DNA from: Paenibacillus sp. FJAT-29882
GTDB taxonomy: Bacteria > Bacillota > Bacilli > Bacillales > DSM-1321
DNA: 64,000 nt
Assembly (NCBI RefSeq): GCF_001510645.1
Contig: NZ_LMVB01000001.1
Coordinates: forward strand, 62,001 to 126,000
Reading direction: 5' to 3'
A program made the position numbers and the translations under genes. Each line of letters begins with the position of its first letter. Position 1 is the stretch's first letter. The notes beneath the pieces were generated by a model, which saw nothing but the letters and a program-made list of their open reading frames with translations, searched no databases and was not told the DNA's origin. Below, one piece after another: positions 1 to 7,681 of this stretch.

Positions 1-953
1 GTGCGAAATTCGGCTTTGATGCTGAGACATGCGCTGTTTTAAGTTCAATTGATGAGCAATCAGCAGATATCGCTTTAGGTGTTGATCAAGCACTTGAATC
101 GCGTGAAGGTACGATGAGCGATGCTGAAATCGAAGCAATCGGTGCAGGGGACCAAGGTTTAATGTTCGGATTTGCTTGTAATGAAACAGAAGAGCTTATG
201 CCACTTCCGATTTCATTGGCGCATAAACTTTCCCACCGTTTGACTGCTGTTCGTAAAGACGGCACATTAGCTTACTTGCGCCCAGATGGAAAAACGCAAG
301 TAACGATCGAATATGATGAGAACAATCAACCGGCTCGTGTTGATACAATTGTTATCTCTACACAGCATGACGAAGACACTACGCTAGAGCAAATTCAAGC
401 TGACCTGAAAGAACACGTGATTAAAGCGGTTGTTCCAGCTGAATTGATCGATGCTGAAACAAAGTACTTCATTAATCCAACAGGCCGCTTCGTTATTGGT
501 GGACCTCAAGGAGATGCGGGTCTTACAGGACGTAAGATTATCGTTGACACATACGGCGGTTACGCTCGTCACGGTGGTGGCGCATTCTCAGGTAAGGATG
601 CAACGAAGGTGGACCGCTCTGCAGCCTATGCCGCTCGTTATGTTGCGAAAAACATCGTAGCAGCTGGTCTTGCTGATAAAGCAGAAGTTCAATTGGCTTA
701 TGCAATCGGTGTAGCGAAACCAGTGTCAATTGCGATCGATACATTCGGAACAGGAACAGTATCTGAAGATGTATTAGTAGACTTAGTTCGTGCTAACTTC
801 GACCTTCGTCCTGCTGGTATTATCAAAATGCTTGACCTGCGCCGCCCAATTTACAAGCAAACAGCAGCATACGGACATTTCGGCCGTACAGACGTTGATC
901 TTCCTTGGGAACGTACAGATAAAGCAGCAACATTGAAAGAACAAGCTCAATAA
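1..953 (+). CDS. metK: S-adenosylmethionine synthetase, 5' end outside window
   Basis: Makes S-adenosylmethionine from methionine and ATP in the cytoplasm. The reading frame is open from base 3, so the gene enters from the left edge; about 316 residues are visible and roughly the first 80 of a normal ~400-residue enzyme are missing. An internal ATG at 114 is not the real start because conserved sequence precedes it. Visible family signatures are the GAGDQG hexapeptide (about base 141) and the glycine-rich GGGAFSGKD loop (about base 571), which contact ATP and phosphate. The frame ends with TAA and a terminator follows. In B. subtilis metK also lies close to ytoA/ytpA, so gene order supports the call. 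No oddity seen. Confidence 0.97.
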   Translation, partial: AKFGFDAETCAVLSSIDEQSADIALGVDQALESREGTMSDAEIEAIGAGDQGLMFGFACNETEELMPLPISLAHKLSHRLTAVRKDGTLAYLRPDGKTQVTIEYDENNQPARVDTIVISTQHDEDTTLEQIQADLKEHVIKAVVPAELIDAETKYFINPTGRFVIGGPQGDAGLTGRKIIVDTYGGYARHGGGAFSGKDATKVDRSAAYAARYVAKNIVAAGLADKAEVQLAYAIGVAKPVSIAIDTFGTGTVSEDVLVDLVRANFDLRPAGIIKMLDLRRPIYKQTAAYGHFGRTDVDLPWERTDKAATLKEQAQ

Positions 954-965
954 TAGTAAAAAGAG

Positions 966-991
966 GAATCCACATTGTGGGTTTCTTTTTT
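966..991 (+). terminator. Rho-independent terminator of metK
   Basis: A short stem (GAATCCAC pairing with GTGGGTTT, allowing G-U) with a 3-nt loop is followed by a run of T. It lies 13 bp after the metK stop. Confidence 0.8.
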
Positions 992-1117
992 TGTGTGGGA
1001 AATCTGAAACACAATTCCTGAGATTGGTGGGTAAATGGGAAGGAGAACCCCGAGAGCTGTTGGACCATAGACTAATTCTAGAGAAGCAACTTTGCTTGGA
1101 CATGAATATAAAATAAA

Positions 1118-1157
1118 AACGACTCCAGTGCTTAGAGTCGTTGAAATAAGATTTTTT
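1118..1157 (+). terminator. Hairpin with T-run, possible second terminator
   Basis: AACGACTC (1118-1125) pairs perfectly with GAGTCGTT (1135-1142); a T-run at 1152-1157 follows after ten bases. Its T-run is the left flank of repeat A copy 1. Apart from this hairpin and the repeat, the 350-bp gap between metK and ytoA holds nothing recognisable. Confidence 0.4.
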
Positions 1158-1308
1158 ATCCCGCATTAACGGGCAGTAAAACCCCGACCTCAAGGCTTAG
1201 AGGAGTCGAGGAAGCGTAGGTGGGGGATAACTGCGTAAAAGCCCGATTGGTTCAACTAACAATCAGTGGGGGATGAAGACCCCCTCACTGATTGAAGTTT
1301 CACTTTAT
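1155..1308 (+). repeat. Repeat family A, copy 1 (full length)
   Basis: Left flank TTTAT (1155-1159), then CCCGCATTAACGGG at the left end, a nested hairpin (ACGGGCAGT with a damaged partner; inner CCCC-GACCT with AGGTGGGGG), then a second hairpin (CAATCAGTGGGGG and ..CACTGATTG), ending AGTTTCACTTTAT. The final TTTAT supplies the TAA stop of ytoA on the other strand. Related copies occur near 18.5, 26.9, 30.9, 43.4, 46.1, 54.9 and (reverse) 57.6 kb. Confidence 0.85.
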
Positions 1309-1829
1309 TCTTCAATCCGTTTCTCATTCTTGTAGTACTGTCCTTTTTCAGCATATTCACGGACGATGCGTTTCATGTCTTCCCGATCTGCGTCGTTCAG
1401 CTCCCGCACGACTTTGGCGGGACGTCCGAAAGCGAGTGTATTTGGTGGAATCACTTTCCCTTGCGACACGAGACTACCAGCACCGATGAAAGCTCCTTCG
1501 CCGATTTCCGCTTCATCTAGAATAATTGATCCCATCCCAATGAGTGCTCTTTTGCGGATTTTGCAGCTATGTAGCGTGACTTGATGACCGACTGTGACTT
1601 CATCTTCAATGATAAGCGGGTTGTTCGGGCTTTGGTGAAGAACACTGTTGTCTTGAATATTTACTTTGTTTCCAATGATCGTTGGCGCTACGTCCCCGCG
1701 AATCACAGAATTGAACCAGATGGTTGACTCTTCACCGATTTTTACATCGCCCGTTACAACAGCGTTATCGGCGAGGTAGGCACTGGCTGATATTTCCGGC
1801 TTTTTTCCTTTATAAGTGTAAAGAATCAT
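1305..1829 (-). CDS. ytoA: Gamma-carbonic-anhydrase-like left-handed beta-helix protein
   Basis: A 174-residue hexapeptide-repeat protein of the YtoA/YrdA/PaaY group, structurally related to gamma-class carbonic anhydrase. Repeating [LIV]-G-x-x triplets run through most of the chain. Three histidines suited to bind metal are present: H65 (VLHQ), H82 and H87 (GHQVTLH). Whether it hydrates CO2 is not known; family members often bind zinc and have uncertain substrates. It lies head to head with ytpA, as in B. subtilis. The stop codon overlaps the right end of a repeat A element. Confident of family, not of reaction. Confidence 0.92.
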   Translation of the reverse strand: MILYTYKGKKPEISASAYLADNAVVTGDVKIGEESTIWFNSVIRGDVAPTIIGNKVNIQDNSVLHQSPNNPLIIEDEVTVGHQVTLHSCKIRKRALIGMGSIILDEAEIGEGAFIGAGSLVSQGKVIPPNTLAFGRPAKVVRELNDADREDMKRIVREYAEKGQYYKNEKRIEE

Positions 1830-2064
1830 CTTTGAACCATATCCTTTCCGTTTAGATGTTTTTTAGGTATTATTTTTACTATACAATAATATGCGATAAT
1901 TCGTTATAATAAGGTTCACTGATCATGCCAGAAGACTTGATAATTGTTCGCACATTTAATTTAAGATGAAGGTATGATAGTCTGTTGATCCGGGATAAAA
2001 TAAAGAATAGCAAAGTGTAAATGAAGATTTAGCAACTAGAGATATAGTAGGAGGAGATTTTCAT

Positions 2065-2868
2065 ATGTGGAAATGGGAGGCAGACGTTACCCCAAAAGGA
2101 GTCATCGTCATCGTTCATGGTGCCATGGAGCATCACGGGCGTTATAAATGGCTATCGCAAATGTGGCGGTCCGCCGGTTACCATGTGATTATGGGAGATC
2201 TTCCAGGACAGGGTATGACAACCCGTGCATTTAGAGGACATATTGAATCCTTTGATCAATATTTAATAGAAGTAAAAAGCTGGATTGAGGAAGCGTATCA
2301 ATATTCACTGCCCGTTTTTTTACTCGGACATAGTATGGGCGGATTAATCGCGATTAGATTACTTCAGCAGGATGAAGTGGACTTGGCGGGGGTCATTCTC
2401 TCGTCCCCTTGTTTAGGTTTAGTTAAACACCCATCCAAGCTAATGACTGCAATTTCGTTAGGGTTGAATGTTACGTATCCGACCTTCCGAGTGGAATCTG
2501 GCTTATCACCTGAGCTTGCCACTAGAAATGAGGAAGTAAGGGAGTCAGACTTAAACGATTCGTTATACGTGACGAAAGTTTCGGTCAGATGGTACCGCGA
2601 ACTTACGAAAAACATGAAAGAAGCCTTTGAAGATATCCCTGACTTTCAGGATATTCCGCTTTTGCTCATGCAGGGCGGCGATGACCGAGTCGTCGATAAA
2701 CGCCCAGTTCGTGAATGGTTTAATTATAATCTTGGCAGTGAAAAACAATACAAAGAATGGCCGCATTTATATCATGAAATATTTAATGAACCGGAGCGCG
2801 ATGATGTATTTCAATATGCGCTAGGTTTTGTGGAAACGAGATTAAAGACGCTCGGGTATGTCCTTTAA
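2065..2868 (+). CDS. ytpA: Alpha/beta hydrolase, lysophospholipase family (YtpA-like)
   Basis: A 267-residue serine hydrolase of the monoacylglycerol lipase/lysophospholipase group. The nucleophile elbow GHSMGG places Ser90; the acid is likely D206 or D207 (GGDDRVVD) and the base H237 (HLYHEIFNE); the oxyanion region HGAMEHHGRY is near residue 19. The ATG follows AGGAGGAG at good spacing. In B. subtilis YtpA is reported as a phospholipase linked to bacilysocin production; that product is not implied here. No signal peptide is seen, so it is cytoplasmic. Divergent from ytoA; a 235-bp AT-rich gap holds the promoters. Confidence 0.9.
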   Translation: MWKWEADVTPKGVIVIVHGAMEHHGRYKWLSQMWRSAGYHVIMGDLPGQGMTTRAFRGHIESFDQYLIEVKSWIEEAYQYSLPVFLLGHSMGGLIAIRLLQQDEVDLAGVILSSPCLGLVKHPSKLMTAISLGLNVTYPTFRVESGLSPELATRNEEVRESDLNDSLYVTKVSVRWYRELTKNMKEAFEDIPDFQDIPLLLMQGGDDRVVDKRPVREWFNYNLGSEKQYKEWPHLYHEIFNEPERDDVFQYALGFVETRLKTLGYVL

Positions 2869-2879
2869 TCTATGGAAAA

Positions 2880-2990
2880 AGAAAGGGGCCTCCTAAACAT
2901 CGTTTATCTGATGCATACATGACCTATTAAACGATATTTCGAATGTGAGATCAGACCGTTTGGGATAACCTTCTTGTCTTGTTTGTTTTG
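2880..2990. repeat. Degraded imperfect inverted repeat
   Basis: The segment contains AACGATATTTCGAATGTGAG followed by a GTC-type motif and TTTGGGATAACC, resembling the right half of the large inverted repeat at 57222-57338. No gene is visible. Probably a worn copy of the same intergenic palindrome; low confidence. Confidence 0.3.
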
Positions 2991-3023
2991 GAAGAATACA
3001 AAGAATTAGGAGTTTGAGTAACT

Positions 3024-3524
3024 ATGAAAAACGCTGAATATTGGATCGGAAACTTAGCGATGACCCCTCATAAAGAAGGAGGATATTTTAAAGAAATGCT
3101 CATGGCAGAGGGAGAACTGGTTACTGAACATACTACAAAAAGACCGTATTATACAAGTATTTATTTCTTACTCCGTAGTGGAAACCCTTCTCATTTTCAT
3201 CGCTTGAAGTCTGATGAAGTATGGTATTTTCATACTGGAGATCCCTTGAATATACATATCATCCATCCGAATGGAGAGTACGAAATAGTGAGGCTAGGTC
3301 TTAATGTGGAACAGGGGGAAGTTTTGCAAGCCGTTGTTCCAAAGGGAGCTATATTTGGGTCAGACGTAGCTGAGACTGCAGATTATTCACTAGTAAGTTG
3401 CATGGTTTCCCCTGGGTTTGATTATCAAGATTTCGAGTTATTTACGCAGCGTGAGTTACTCGAAGAATACCCTAGCCATGAGCAAATCATAAAGAAACTT
3501 GCTTATGAAGAGTTACCAGAATAA
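3024..3524 (+). CDS. DUF985 (cupin_5) family protein
   Basis: A 166-residue single cupin domain protein of the DUF985 family, related to yeast YML079w. Seen are the N-terminal PHKEGGYFKE motif typical of the family, the FHRLKSDEVWYFHTGDPL segment carrying the cupin metal/ligand residues, and QAVVPKGAIFGSDV of the second cupin motif. The family fold is known but the substrate is not; a sugar epimerase-like pocket has been suggested. Start chosen because ATG follows TTAGGAG by ten bases. It appears to be a single-gene unit with its own terminator. Confidence 0.85.
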   Translation: MKNAEYWIGNLAMTPHKEGGYFKEMLMAEGELVTEHTTKRPYYTSIYFLLRSGNPSHFHRLKSDEVWYFHTGDPLNIHIIHPNGEYEIVRLGLNVEQGEVLQAVVPKGAIFGSDVAETADYSLVSCMVSPGFDYQDFELFTQRELLEEYPSHEQIIKKLAYEELPE

Positions 3525-3530
3525 GATGTA

Positions 3531-3567
3531 AACGAGGTTGGTTTTAATCGAGCCAACCTCGTTTTTT
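3531..3567 (+). terminator. Rho-independent terminator
   Basis: AACGAGGTTGG (3531-3541) pairs perfectly with CCAACCTCGTT (3553-3563), followed by a T-run. Immediately after the cupin stop codon. Confidence 0.9.
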
Positions 3568-3599
3568 ATCCCGTTTGTACTGATCCCATCCATCTAGTT

Positions 3600-3959
3600 T
3601 TACCTGATTCGTGTAAACCCAAGATACCTTGTGCCTTGAAATTGCAAATCACCAATGTCGCCCTCTATCAGCTGACCATATTCAAGGTCCTTCACATAGA
3701 ATTCCATTCGATCTCCACTATCAACTTCAAATGTGATGTAGTAATGATTATATGCGCGCGTTTCTCCTCCACCATGTATGCTTGTTCTTTTTGTAACAAC
3801 CTTAGCTCGGACCGTTAATTTAGGGGCATCGTTATTGCTGCTCCAAGTCGAAATCCCTTTAATCACTGCAAAAATTATAATTCCGAAAATAATAACAAAA
3901 GCAACTATAAATAAAATTGGTCCGATTCGAAATATAATGTCACCTGGTGCTTCATACAT
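3600..3959 (-). CDS. DUF2500 membrane-anchored protein
   Basis: A 119-residue protein with one N-terminal membrane helix (about residues 9-33) and a C-terminal beta-rich DUF2500 domain (about residues 45-119), an OB-like fold also found in YhhM-type proteins. Function unknown. The start has a clear ribosome site, AAGGAGAG, seven bases upstream of ATG. It lies downstream of mnmM on the same strand but a strong hairpin separates them, so it is probably transcribed alone. Confidence 0.8.
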   Translation of the reverse strand: MYEAPGDIIFRIGPILFIVAFVIIFGIIIFAVIKGISTWSSNNDAPKLTVRAKVVTKRTSIHGGGETRAYNHYYITFEVDSGDRMEFYVKDLEYGQLIEGDIGDLQFQGTRYLGFTRIR

Positions 3960-4041
3960 GTTGATCTCTCCTTTTGGTATTATTTTTTATATACGATGGC
4001 GGGTGATGGAAGTTTCGGAAATATGGAAATCTCCCATAAAT

Positions 4042-4088
4042 AAAGTGCCAGACCTTACACAATATTAGAGTGTGGGGTCTGGCACTTT
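4042..4088 (-). terminator. Strong hairpin, probable terminator of mnmM
   Basis: AAAGTGCCAGACC (from 4042) pairs with GGTCTGGCACTTT (to 4088); together with TTACAC/GTGTGG the stem is about 19 bp. It lies 3' of mnmM and upstream of the DUF2500 gene. The T-tract is short, so it could also be a folded intergenic repeat. Confidence 0.65.
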
Positions 4089-4113
4089 AGGGGGACTCTC
4101 ATCCTTTAAGATT

Positions 4114-4680
4114 TTACTTTATTTTTTCAATCGCAACAATAAACGGCGGCTGATTCACCTGATTGATGAATCCGTATTGTAGAACATGAGCTTTGTCCTG
4201 GGGGAGCGACGTGGCATAATCTAGTACGGCGTCTCGTTCAATCGCTCCGCCTATGTGTCCGTGATAGATAACTAGGACGATGACTCCTTTAGGTGCCATG
4301 ATTTCAAGTAGTTGTTCAATCGCAGCAATGGTCGACTCGGCAGCGGTGACAATTGATTTGTCGCCACCTGGAAGATACCCCAAATTAAAGATAGCGGCTT
4401 TAATTTGGCCATACTGTTGCTCTGACACATATGCTTTTACATGCTCATGCCCTGTTTGGATAAGCGTGCACTGTTGCAGTAGATCTTCTTCTCGTAATTT
4501 CTCAGTCGTATTCACAATCGCTTCCTTTTGAATATCGAATCCGTACACATGTCCGGTTTTACCAACGATATTAGCCAGAAAAGCTGTATCATGTCCGTTG
4601 CCACAAGTCCCATCGATTGCAATATCCCCTGGTTCAAGTGCCGTCTGAAGCAGAAACCGAGCGAAGGGAAGAATCTTCAT
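4114..4680 (-). CDS. mnmM: tRNA wobble-uridine (mnm5) methyltransferase MnmM/YtqB
   Basis: A class I SAM-dependent methyltransferase of about 188 residues. Motif I is DGTCGNGHDTAFLA near the N-terminus, and the family hallmark NLGYLPGGDK lies in the middle. B. subtilis YtqB is described as MnmM, which methylates nm5s2U to mnm5s2U at tRNA position 34. The ATG at 4680 is preceded by GGTGA; an in-frame GTG at 4689 would add three residues (MKL). Its partner ytqA lies upstream on the same strand, as in B. subtilis, with a 114-bp gap, so cotranscription is likely. Confidence 0.9.
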   Translation of the reverse strand: MKILPFARFLLQTALEPGDIAIDGTCGNGHDTAFLANIVGKTGHVYGFDIQKEAIVNTTEKLREEDLLQQCTLIQTGHEHVKAYVSEQQYGQIKAAIFNLGYLPGGDKSIVTAAESTIAAIEQLLEIMAPKGVIVLVIYHGHIGGAIERDAVLDYATSLPQDKAHVLQYGFINQVNQPPFIVAIEKIK

Positions 4681-4794
4681 AAGTTTCACCGTTTTTCACT
4701 TCCATTATCATAGTAAAATTTATCCGACTCTTAACAGGTGATAAACCCCCATTATGCGTCGAATTTAGGATTTACGCGTCAAATCCAAAATACT

Positions 4795-5754
4795 TCATTC
4801 CTTTTCAATTATTTGATAAAGTTTCCCTTGCCAGCTATCCCGGCGTTTTAGCTCTGCATCAATCGAGTTTAATACATCCCATTTATTCACGCTCCACATT
4901 GGCCCAATCATCAAATCGATCGGACCGTCACCAGTAATTCTGTGAACGATCATTTCCGGAGGGAGTATCTCCAACTGATCGACAACAAGGTTCACATAAT
5001 CTTCTTGTGTTAAAAATTCGAGCATCCCTTTTTCATATTGTTTGACCATTGGTGTTCCTTTAAGTAGATGAAGTAAGTGTATCTTGATGCCTTGAACGTC
5101 CAATTTCGCTACTTCGCGAGCTGTTTCCATCATCATGTCATAGCTTTCAAGTGGTAGTCCGTTAATGATGTGCGAACAAACGCGAATCCCATGTTTTCTA
5201 AGCTTAGCGACGCCCTCTTGATACATTTTGTAATCATGGGCTCGGTTAATGAGTAACGCTGTTCGTTCATGAACAGTTTGTAGCCCAAGCTCGACCCATA
5301 AATAGGTTCGTTCGTTCAGCTCGGCTAAATAGTCGACAACATCATCAGGAAGGCAATCAGGTCTGGTCGCGATGGATAATCCGACGACACCCTCCTGATT
5401 CAGCACGCTTTCGTATTTTTCTCGTAATTCACTAACTGGGGCGTGGGTGTTTGTATAAGCCTGGAAATAGGCCATGTATTTGCCATCTTTCCATTTTTGA
5501 TGCATTTTTCCACTGATTTTCTTAAATTGAACATCGAGCGGCTCAACCCGATCTCCGGCGAAATCACCTGAACCCGCTGCACTACAAAATGTGCAACCGC
5601 CATATGCAACTGTACCATCACGGTTTGGGCAGTCAAAACCGCCATCAAGTGCTACTTTAAAAACTTTATGACCAAAATGCTTTCGCAAATGATAATTCCA
5701 AGTATGATATCGTTTATTGTCCATAGCATACATAAACGGCTTTGTTTGATTCAA
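4795..5754 (-). CDS. ytqA: Radical SAM protein, YtqA/TIGR01212 family
   Basis: A 319-residue radical SAM enzyme. The iron-sulfur cysteines are C42, C54 and C57 in the family pattern CPNRDG...GGCTFC, where the first spacing is longer than the usual CxxxCxxC. The C-terminal part carries GDGPIDLMIGPMWS, typical of this Elp3-like subgroup. Substrate is not established; the conserved pairing with mnmM suggests a tRNA-related role (inference). Start: TTG at 5754, eight bases after GGAGG; the first ATG (codon 8) lacks such a site. Confidence 0.88.
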   Translation of the reverse strand: MNQTKPFMYAMDNKRYHTWNYHLRKHFGHKVFKVALDGGFDCPNRDGTVAYGGCTFCSAAGSGDFAGDRVEPLDVQFKKISGKMHQKWKDGKYMAYFQAYTNTHAPVSELREKYESVLNQEGVVGLSIATRPDCLPDDVVDYLAELNERTYLWVELGLQTVHERTALLINRAHDYKMYQEGVAKLRKHGIRVCSHIINGLPLESYDMMMETAREVAKLDVQGIKIHLLHLLKGTPMVKQYEKGMLEFLTQEDYVNLVVDQLEILPPEMIVHRITGDGPIDLMIGPMWSVNKWDVLNSIDAELKRRDSWQGKLYQIIEKE

Positions 5755-5931
5755 ATCAAAAACCTCCTAAAGCTAAGCTTTGCTTATTATACTACAGACG
5801 AGCGCTTCGAAAAGGGGAAACGGAGTAGTGATATAGTTTTGTAGCCAAATTGCTTAGAAAATAGTGAGGTTCTTGGCTCTTCTCAATAGTGCGCCATTTC
5901 CTGCCATTCATCTCTCCATTTGTTTTTAGCG

Positions 5932-5960
5932 GGATATCTTTTTCCTACAGCGCATATATT
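5932..5960 (+). promoter_or_regulatory. SigE-like promoter of the cotJ operon
   Basis: GGATATC (5932-5938), 14-bp spacer, CATATATT (5953-5960), close to the SigE pattern (KMATATT / CATACAMT). cotJ is SigE-dependent in B. subtilis. Confidence 0.7.
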
Positions 5961-5989
5961 CAATAGAGAAAATAATGTGAGGTGTAGAA

Positions 5990-6238
5990 ATGGATCAACA
6001 ACGAGAGAGGTTTACGCCGATAAAATCGTATGTTCCTTTTCGCGGTTTATTCGATCCTTGTCCGCCAATCGGAGAAAAGTATTACAGTACGCCACCTAAT
6101 TTGTATTTAGGTTTTCAACCACCAAATCTTGAACAGTTCACACCGCAAGAGGCATTGAGAAAGGGGACGCTATGGAAGGTCTTCTACGATTATTATGACA
6201 ATCCTTATAAGCGGGGAGGAGATAGCAGTCATGGCTAA
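5990..6238 (+). CDS. cotJA: Spore coat-associated protein CotJA
   Basis: An 82-residue protein, first gene of the cotJ operon. It has the CotJA features: proline- and tyrosine-rich sequence, YVPFRGLFDPCPP near residue 15, and a C-terminal KVFYDYYDNPY. CotJA is incorporated into the inner spore coat together with CotJC. The start is the ATG following GTGAGGTG. Its last eight bases overlap cotJB, which implies translational coupling. A SigE-like promoter lies 30 bp upstream, fitting mother-cell expression. Confidence 0.93.
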   Translation: MDQQRERFTPIKSYVPFRGLFDPCPPIGEKYYSTPPNLYLGFQPPNLEQFTPQEALRKGTLWKVFYDYYDNPYKRGGDSSHG

Positions 6239-6491
6239 TACGATGCCGATTGAGTATTATCAGCAATTAGAGGAGATTCAAGCCATCGATTTTGTCATTG
6301 ATGAATTGGTGCTATACCTAGATACACATCCCACTGATCAGAATGCGATTCAACAATATAATCACTTTGCCTTGTACAGCAAACAAATTAAACAGAAATT
6401 CGAAGAGTCCTTTGGTCCTTTACAGAAAGGAAGTGTGAATCATCAGCAGGATTACTGGGCATGGAGCGGACCTTGGCCATGGCAAGTTTAA
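6231..6491 (+). CDS. cotJB: Spore coat protein CotJB
   Basis: About 86 residues. The ATG at 6231 is chosen over an upstream in-frame start at 6195 because GGAGGA lies ten bases before it and the product then matches normal CotJB size. The C-terminus SGPWPWQV is typical of the family. The protein joins CotJA and CotJC in spore coat assembly. Overlaps cotJA by eight bases. Downstream, a 125-bp repeat (family B) separates it from cotJC, although these genes are normally almost adjacent. Confidence 0.93.
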   Translation: MANTMPIEYYQQLEEIQAIDFVIDELVLYLDTHPTDQNAIQQYNHFALYSKQIKQKFEESFGPLQKGSVNHQQDYWAWSGPWPWQV

Positions 6492-6495
6492 GCAG

Positions 6496-6620
6496 AAAAC
6501 ATATATAAGCATCTGTTTCAAAGTTCTACGATGGAAAAAGTTCAAGTACTAGAATTGCATTACCTAATGAAGGTGGCGGTGCGGAGCTGATCGTGGAAGG
6601 CCCCGTCCCTTTTCCACAGA
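6496..6620 (+). repeat. Repeat family B, copy 1, inside the cotJ operon
   Basis: The segment runs from AAAACAT through ATAAGCATCTG, GGAAAAAGTTCA, AAGGTGGCGGTGCGGAGC and GGCCCCGTCCC to TTTTCCACAGA. It matches 39304-39430 and 54313-54436 along the whole length. It fills the cotJB-cotJC gap and ends beside the cotJC ribosome site, and gives the false in-frame ATG at 6593. Confidence 0.85.
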
Positions 6621-6634
6621 GAGGTGAGGAAATC

Positions 6635-7204
6635 GTGTGGATTTATGAAAAAAAACTGCAATATCCAGTGAAAGTAAGTACGTGTAATCCAACACTCGCT
6701 AAATATTTAGTGGAGCAATATGGCGGGGCAGATGGTGAGCTTGCTGCTGCCCTCCGCTACTTAAATCAGCGATATACGATTCCTGATAAAGTCATTGGAC
6801 TGTTAACAGACATTGGTACAGAGGAATTTGCCCATCTGGAAATGATTGCAACCATGATTTATAAACTCACGAAGGACGCGAAACCTCAAGCATTAAAGGA
6901 AGCGGGTCTTGGGGAGCATTATGTCCAACATGATAGCGCGCTATTCTACAATAACGCAGCAGGGGTTCCTTTCTCTGCTACATATTTCCAAGCAAAAGGA
7001 GACCCGATTGCGGATCTCTATGAGGATATAGCAGCTGAAGAGAAGGCAAGAGCCACCTATCAATGGATCATTGATATGTCTGATGATACAGATTTAAATG
7101 ACTCCTTACGTTATTTGCGAGAAAGAGAAATCGTTCATTCCCAGCGGTTTAGAGAAGCGGTAGAAATACTAAAAGATGAAAGAGATCGCCAGAAGATTTT
7201 TTAA
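6635..7204 (+). CDS. cotJC: CotJC, manganese catalase-like spore coat protein
   Basis: About 189 residues with the ferritin-like four-helix fold of dimanganese catalases; metal-ligand glutamates are in GTEEFAHLEM, AAEEKARATY and EREIVHSQRF. It becomes part of the spore coat and probably removes hydrogen peroxide. The GTG at 6635 (protein begins VWIYEKKLQYPV) is chosen because GAGGTGAGG lies directly upstream and conservation starts here; an ORF start at 6593 would read through repeat B. Third gene of the SigE-type cotJ operon. A terminator follows. Confidence 0.94.
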   Translation: MWIYEKKLQYPVKVSTCNPTLAKYLVEQYGGADGELAAALRYLNQRYTIPDKVIGLLTDIGTEEFAHLEMIATMIYKLTKDAKPQALKEAGLGEHYVQHDSALFYNNAAGVPFSATYFQAKGDPIADLYEDIAAEEKARATYQWIIDMSDDTDLNDSLRYLREREIVHSQRFREAVEILKDERDRQKIF

Positions 7205-7208
7205 GAAA

Positions 7209-7244
7209 AAAAGACGAATCTTCTATATGAAGGGTCGTCTTTTT
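7209..7244 (+). terminator. Terminator of the cotJ operon
   Basis: AAAAGACGA (7209-7217) pairs with TCGTCTTTT (from 7235), ending in a T-run. Confidence 0.85.
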
Positions 7245-7385
7245 AATTTTATAGTACCTATATATATCAGTGAAGAGTATTTCTATGGTGTTCATATGAT
7301 AAGGTTCAGAAACGTTTTAAATGGCTCTGGCCCTTTTATTATCGACTAACCTCTAAGTGAAACAAACAGACTTTTGAGAATTTAA

Positions 7386-7414
7386 TTGACATTTTAAATA
7401 TTAAGTTATATAGT
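7386..7414 (+). promoter_or_regulatory. SigA promoter of metNPQ
   Basis: TTGACA (7386-7391), 17-bp spacer, TATAGT (7409-7414): near-consensus vegetative promoter 28 bp upstream of the riboswitch. Confidence 0.85.
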
Positions 7415-7442
7415 ATAGAAAATAAAATTATATATGGATAAA

Positions 7443-7554
7443 TTCTTATCAAGAGATGTGGAGGGACTTGGCCCTATGATACCTCGGCAACAGGTTTTTA
7501 CTTTTGTAAAAACACTGTGCTAATTCCAACGGACGAAAGTTTGATAGATAAGAA
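7443..7554 (+). ncRNA. SAM-I riboswitch (S-box) aptamer
   Basis: P1 is TTCTTATC (7443-7450) with GATAAGAA (7547-7554). Between them lie the S-box landmarks AGAGATGTGGAGGGAC, TGGCCCTATGA, ACCTCGGCAACAG and CTGTGCTAATTCCAAC. High SAM should favour the downstream terminator and switch off methionine import. Confidence 0.97.
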
Positions 7555-7605
7555 GAAGCCTTTGCTAGATAATTCATAGAAGTGTAATCTTTTATTTGTC
7601 TAAGT

Positions 7606-7640
7606 AAGCCTCTTCTGTCTAATGATGGAAGAGGCTTTTT
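7606..7640 (+). terminator. Riboswitch-controlled terminator
   Basis: AAGCCTCTTC (7606-7615) pairs with GAAGAGGCTT (7628-7637), then Ts. AGAAGA at 7551-7556, in the 3' side of P1, can pair with TCTTCT at 7611-7616 as the antiterminator. Confidence 0.92.
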
Positions 7641-7681
7641 CGTGTTACAACTTATAATAGGAACAACATGGGGGAGAGCAG

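Noticed and set aside
783..1193. Minus-strand frame across metK and the gap
   Set aside because: It is a shadow of metK and of repeat A.
3563..3575. TTTATCCCG after the terminator at 3531, like the left border of repeat A
   Set aside because: No further repeat A sequence follows; could be a chance match or an extremely worn end.
4738..4790. GCGTCGAATTT / GCGTCAAATCC near-repeat between mnmM and ytqA
   Set aside because: Too short and imperfect to call a site or terminator.
6593..6634. Upstream start extending CotJC by 14 residues
   Set aside because: The extension is encoded by repeat B; a better GTG with ribosome site lies at 6635.
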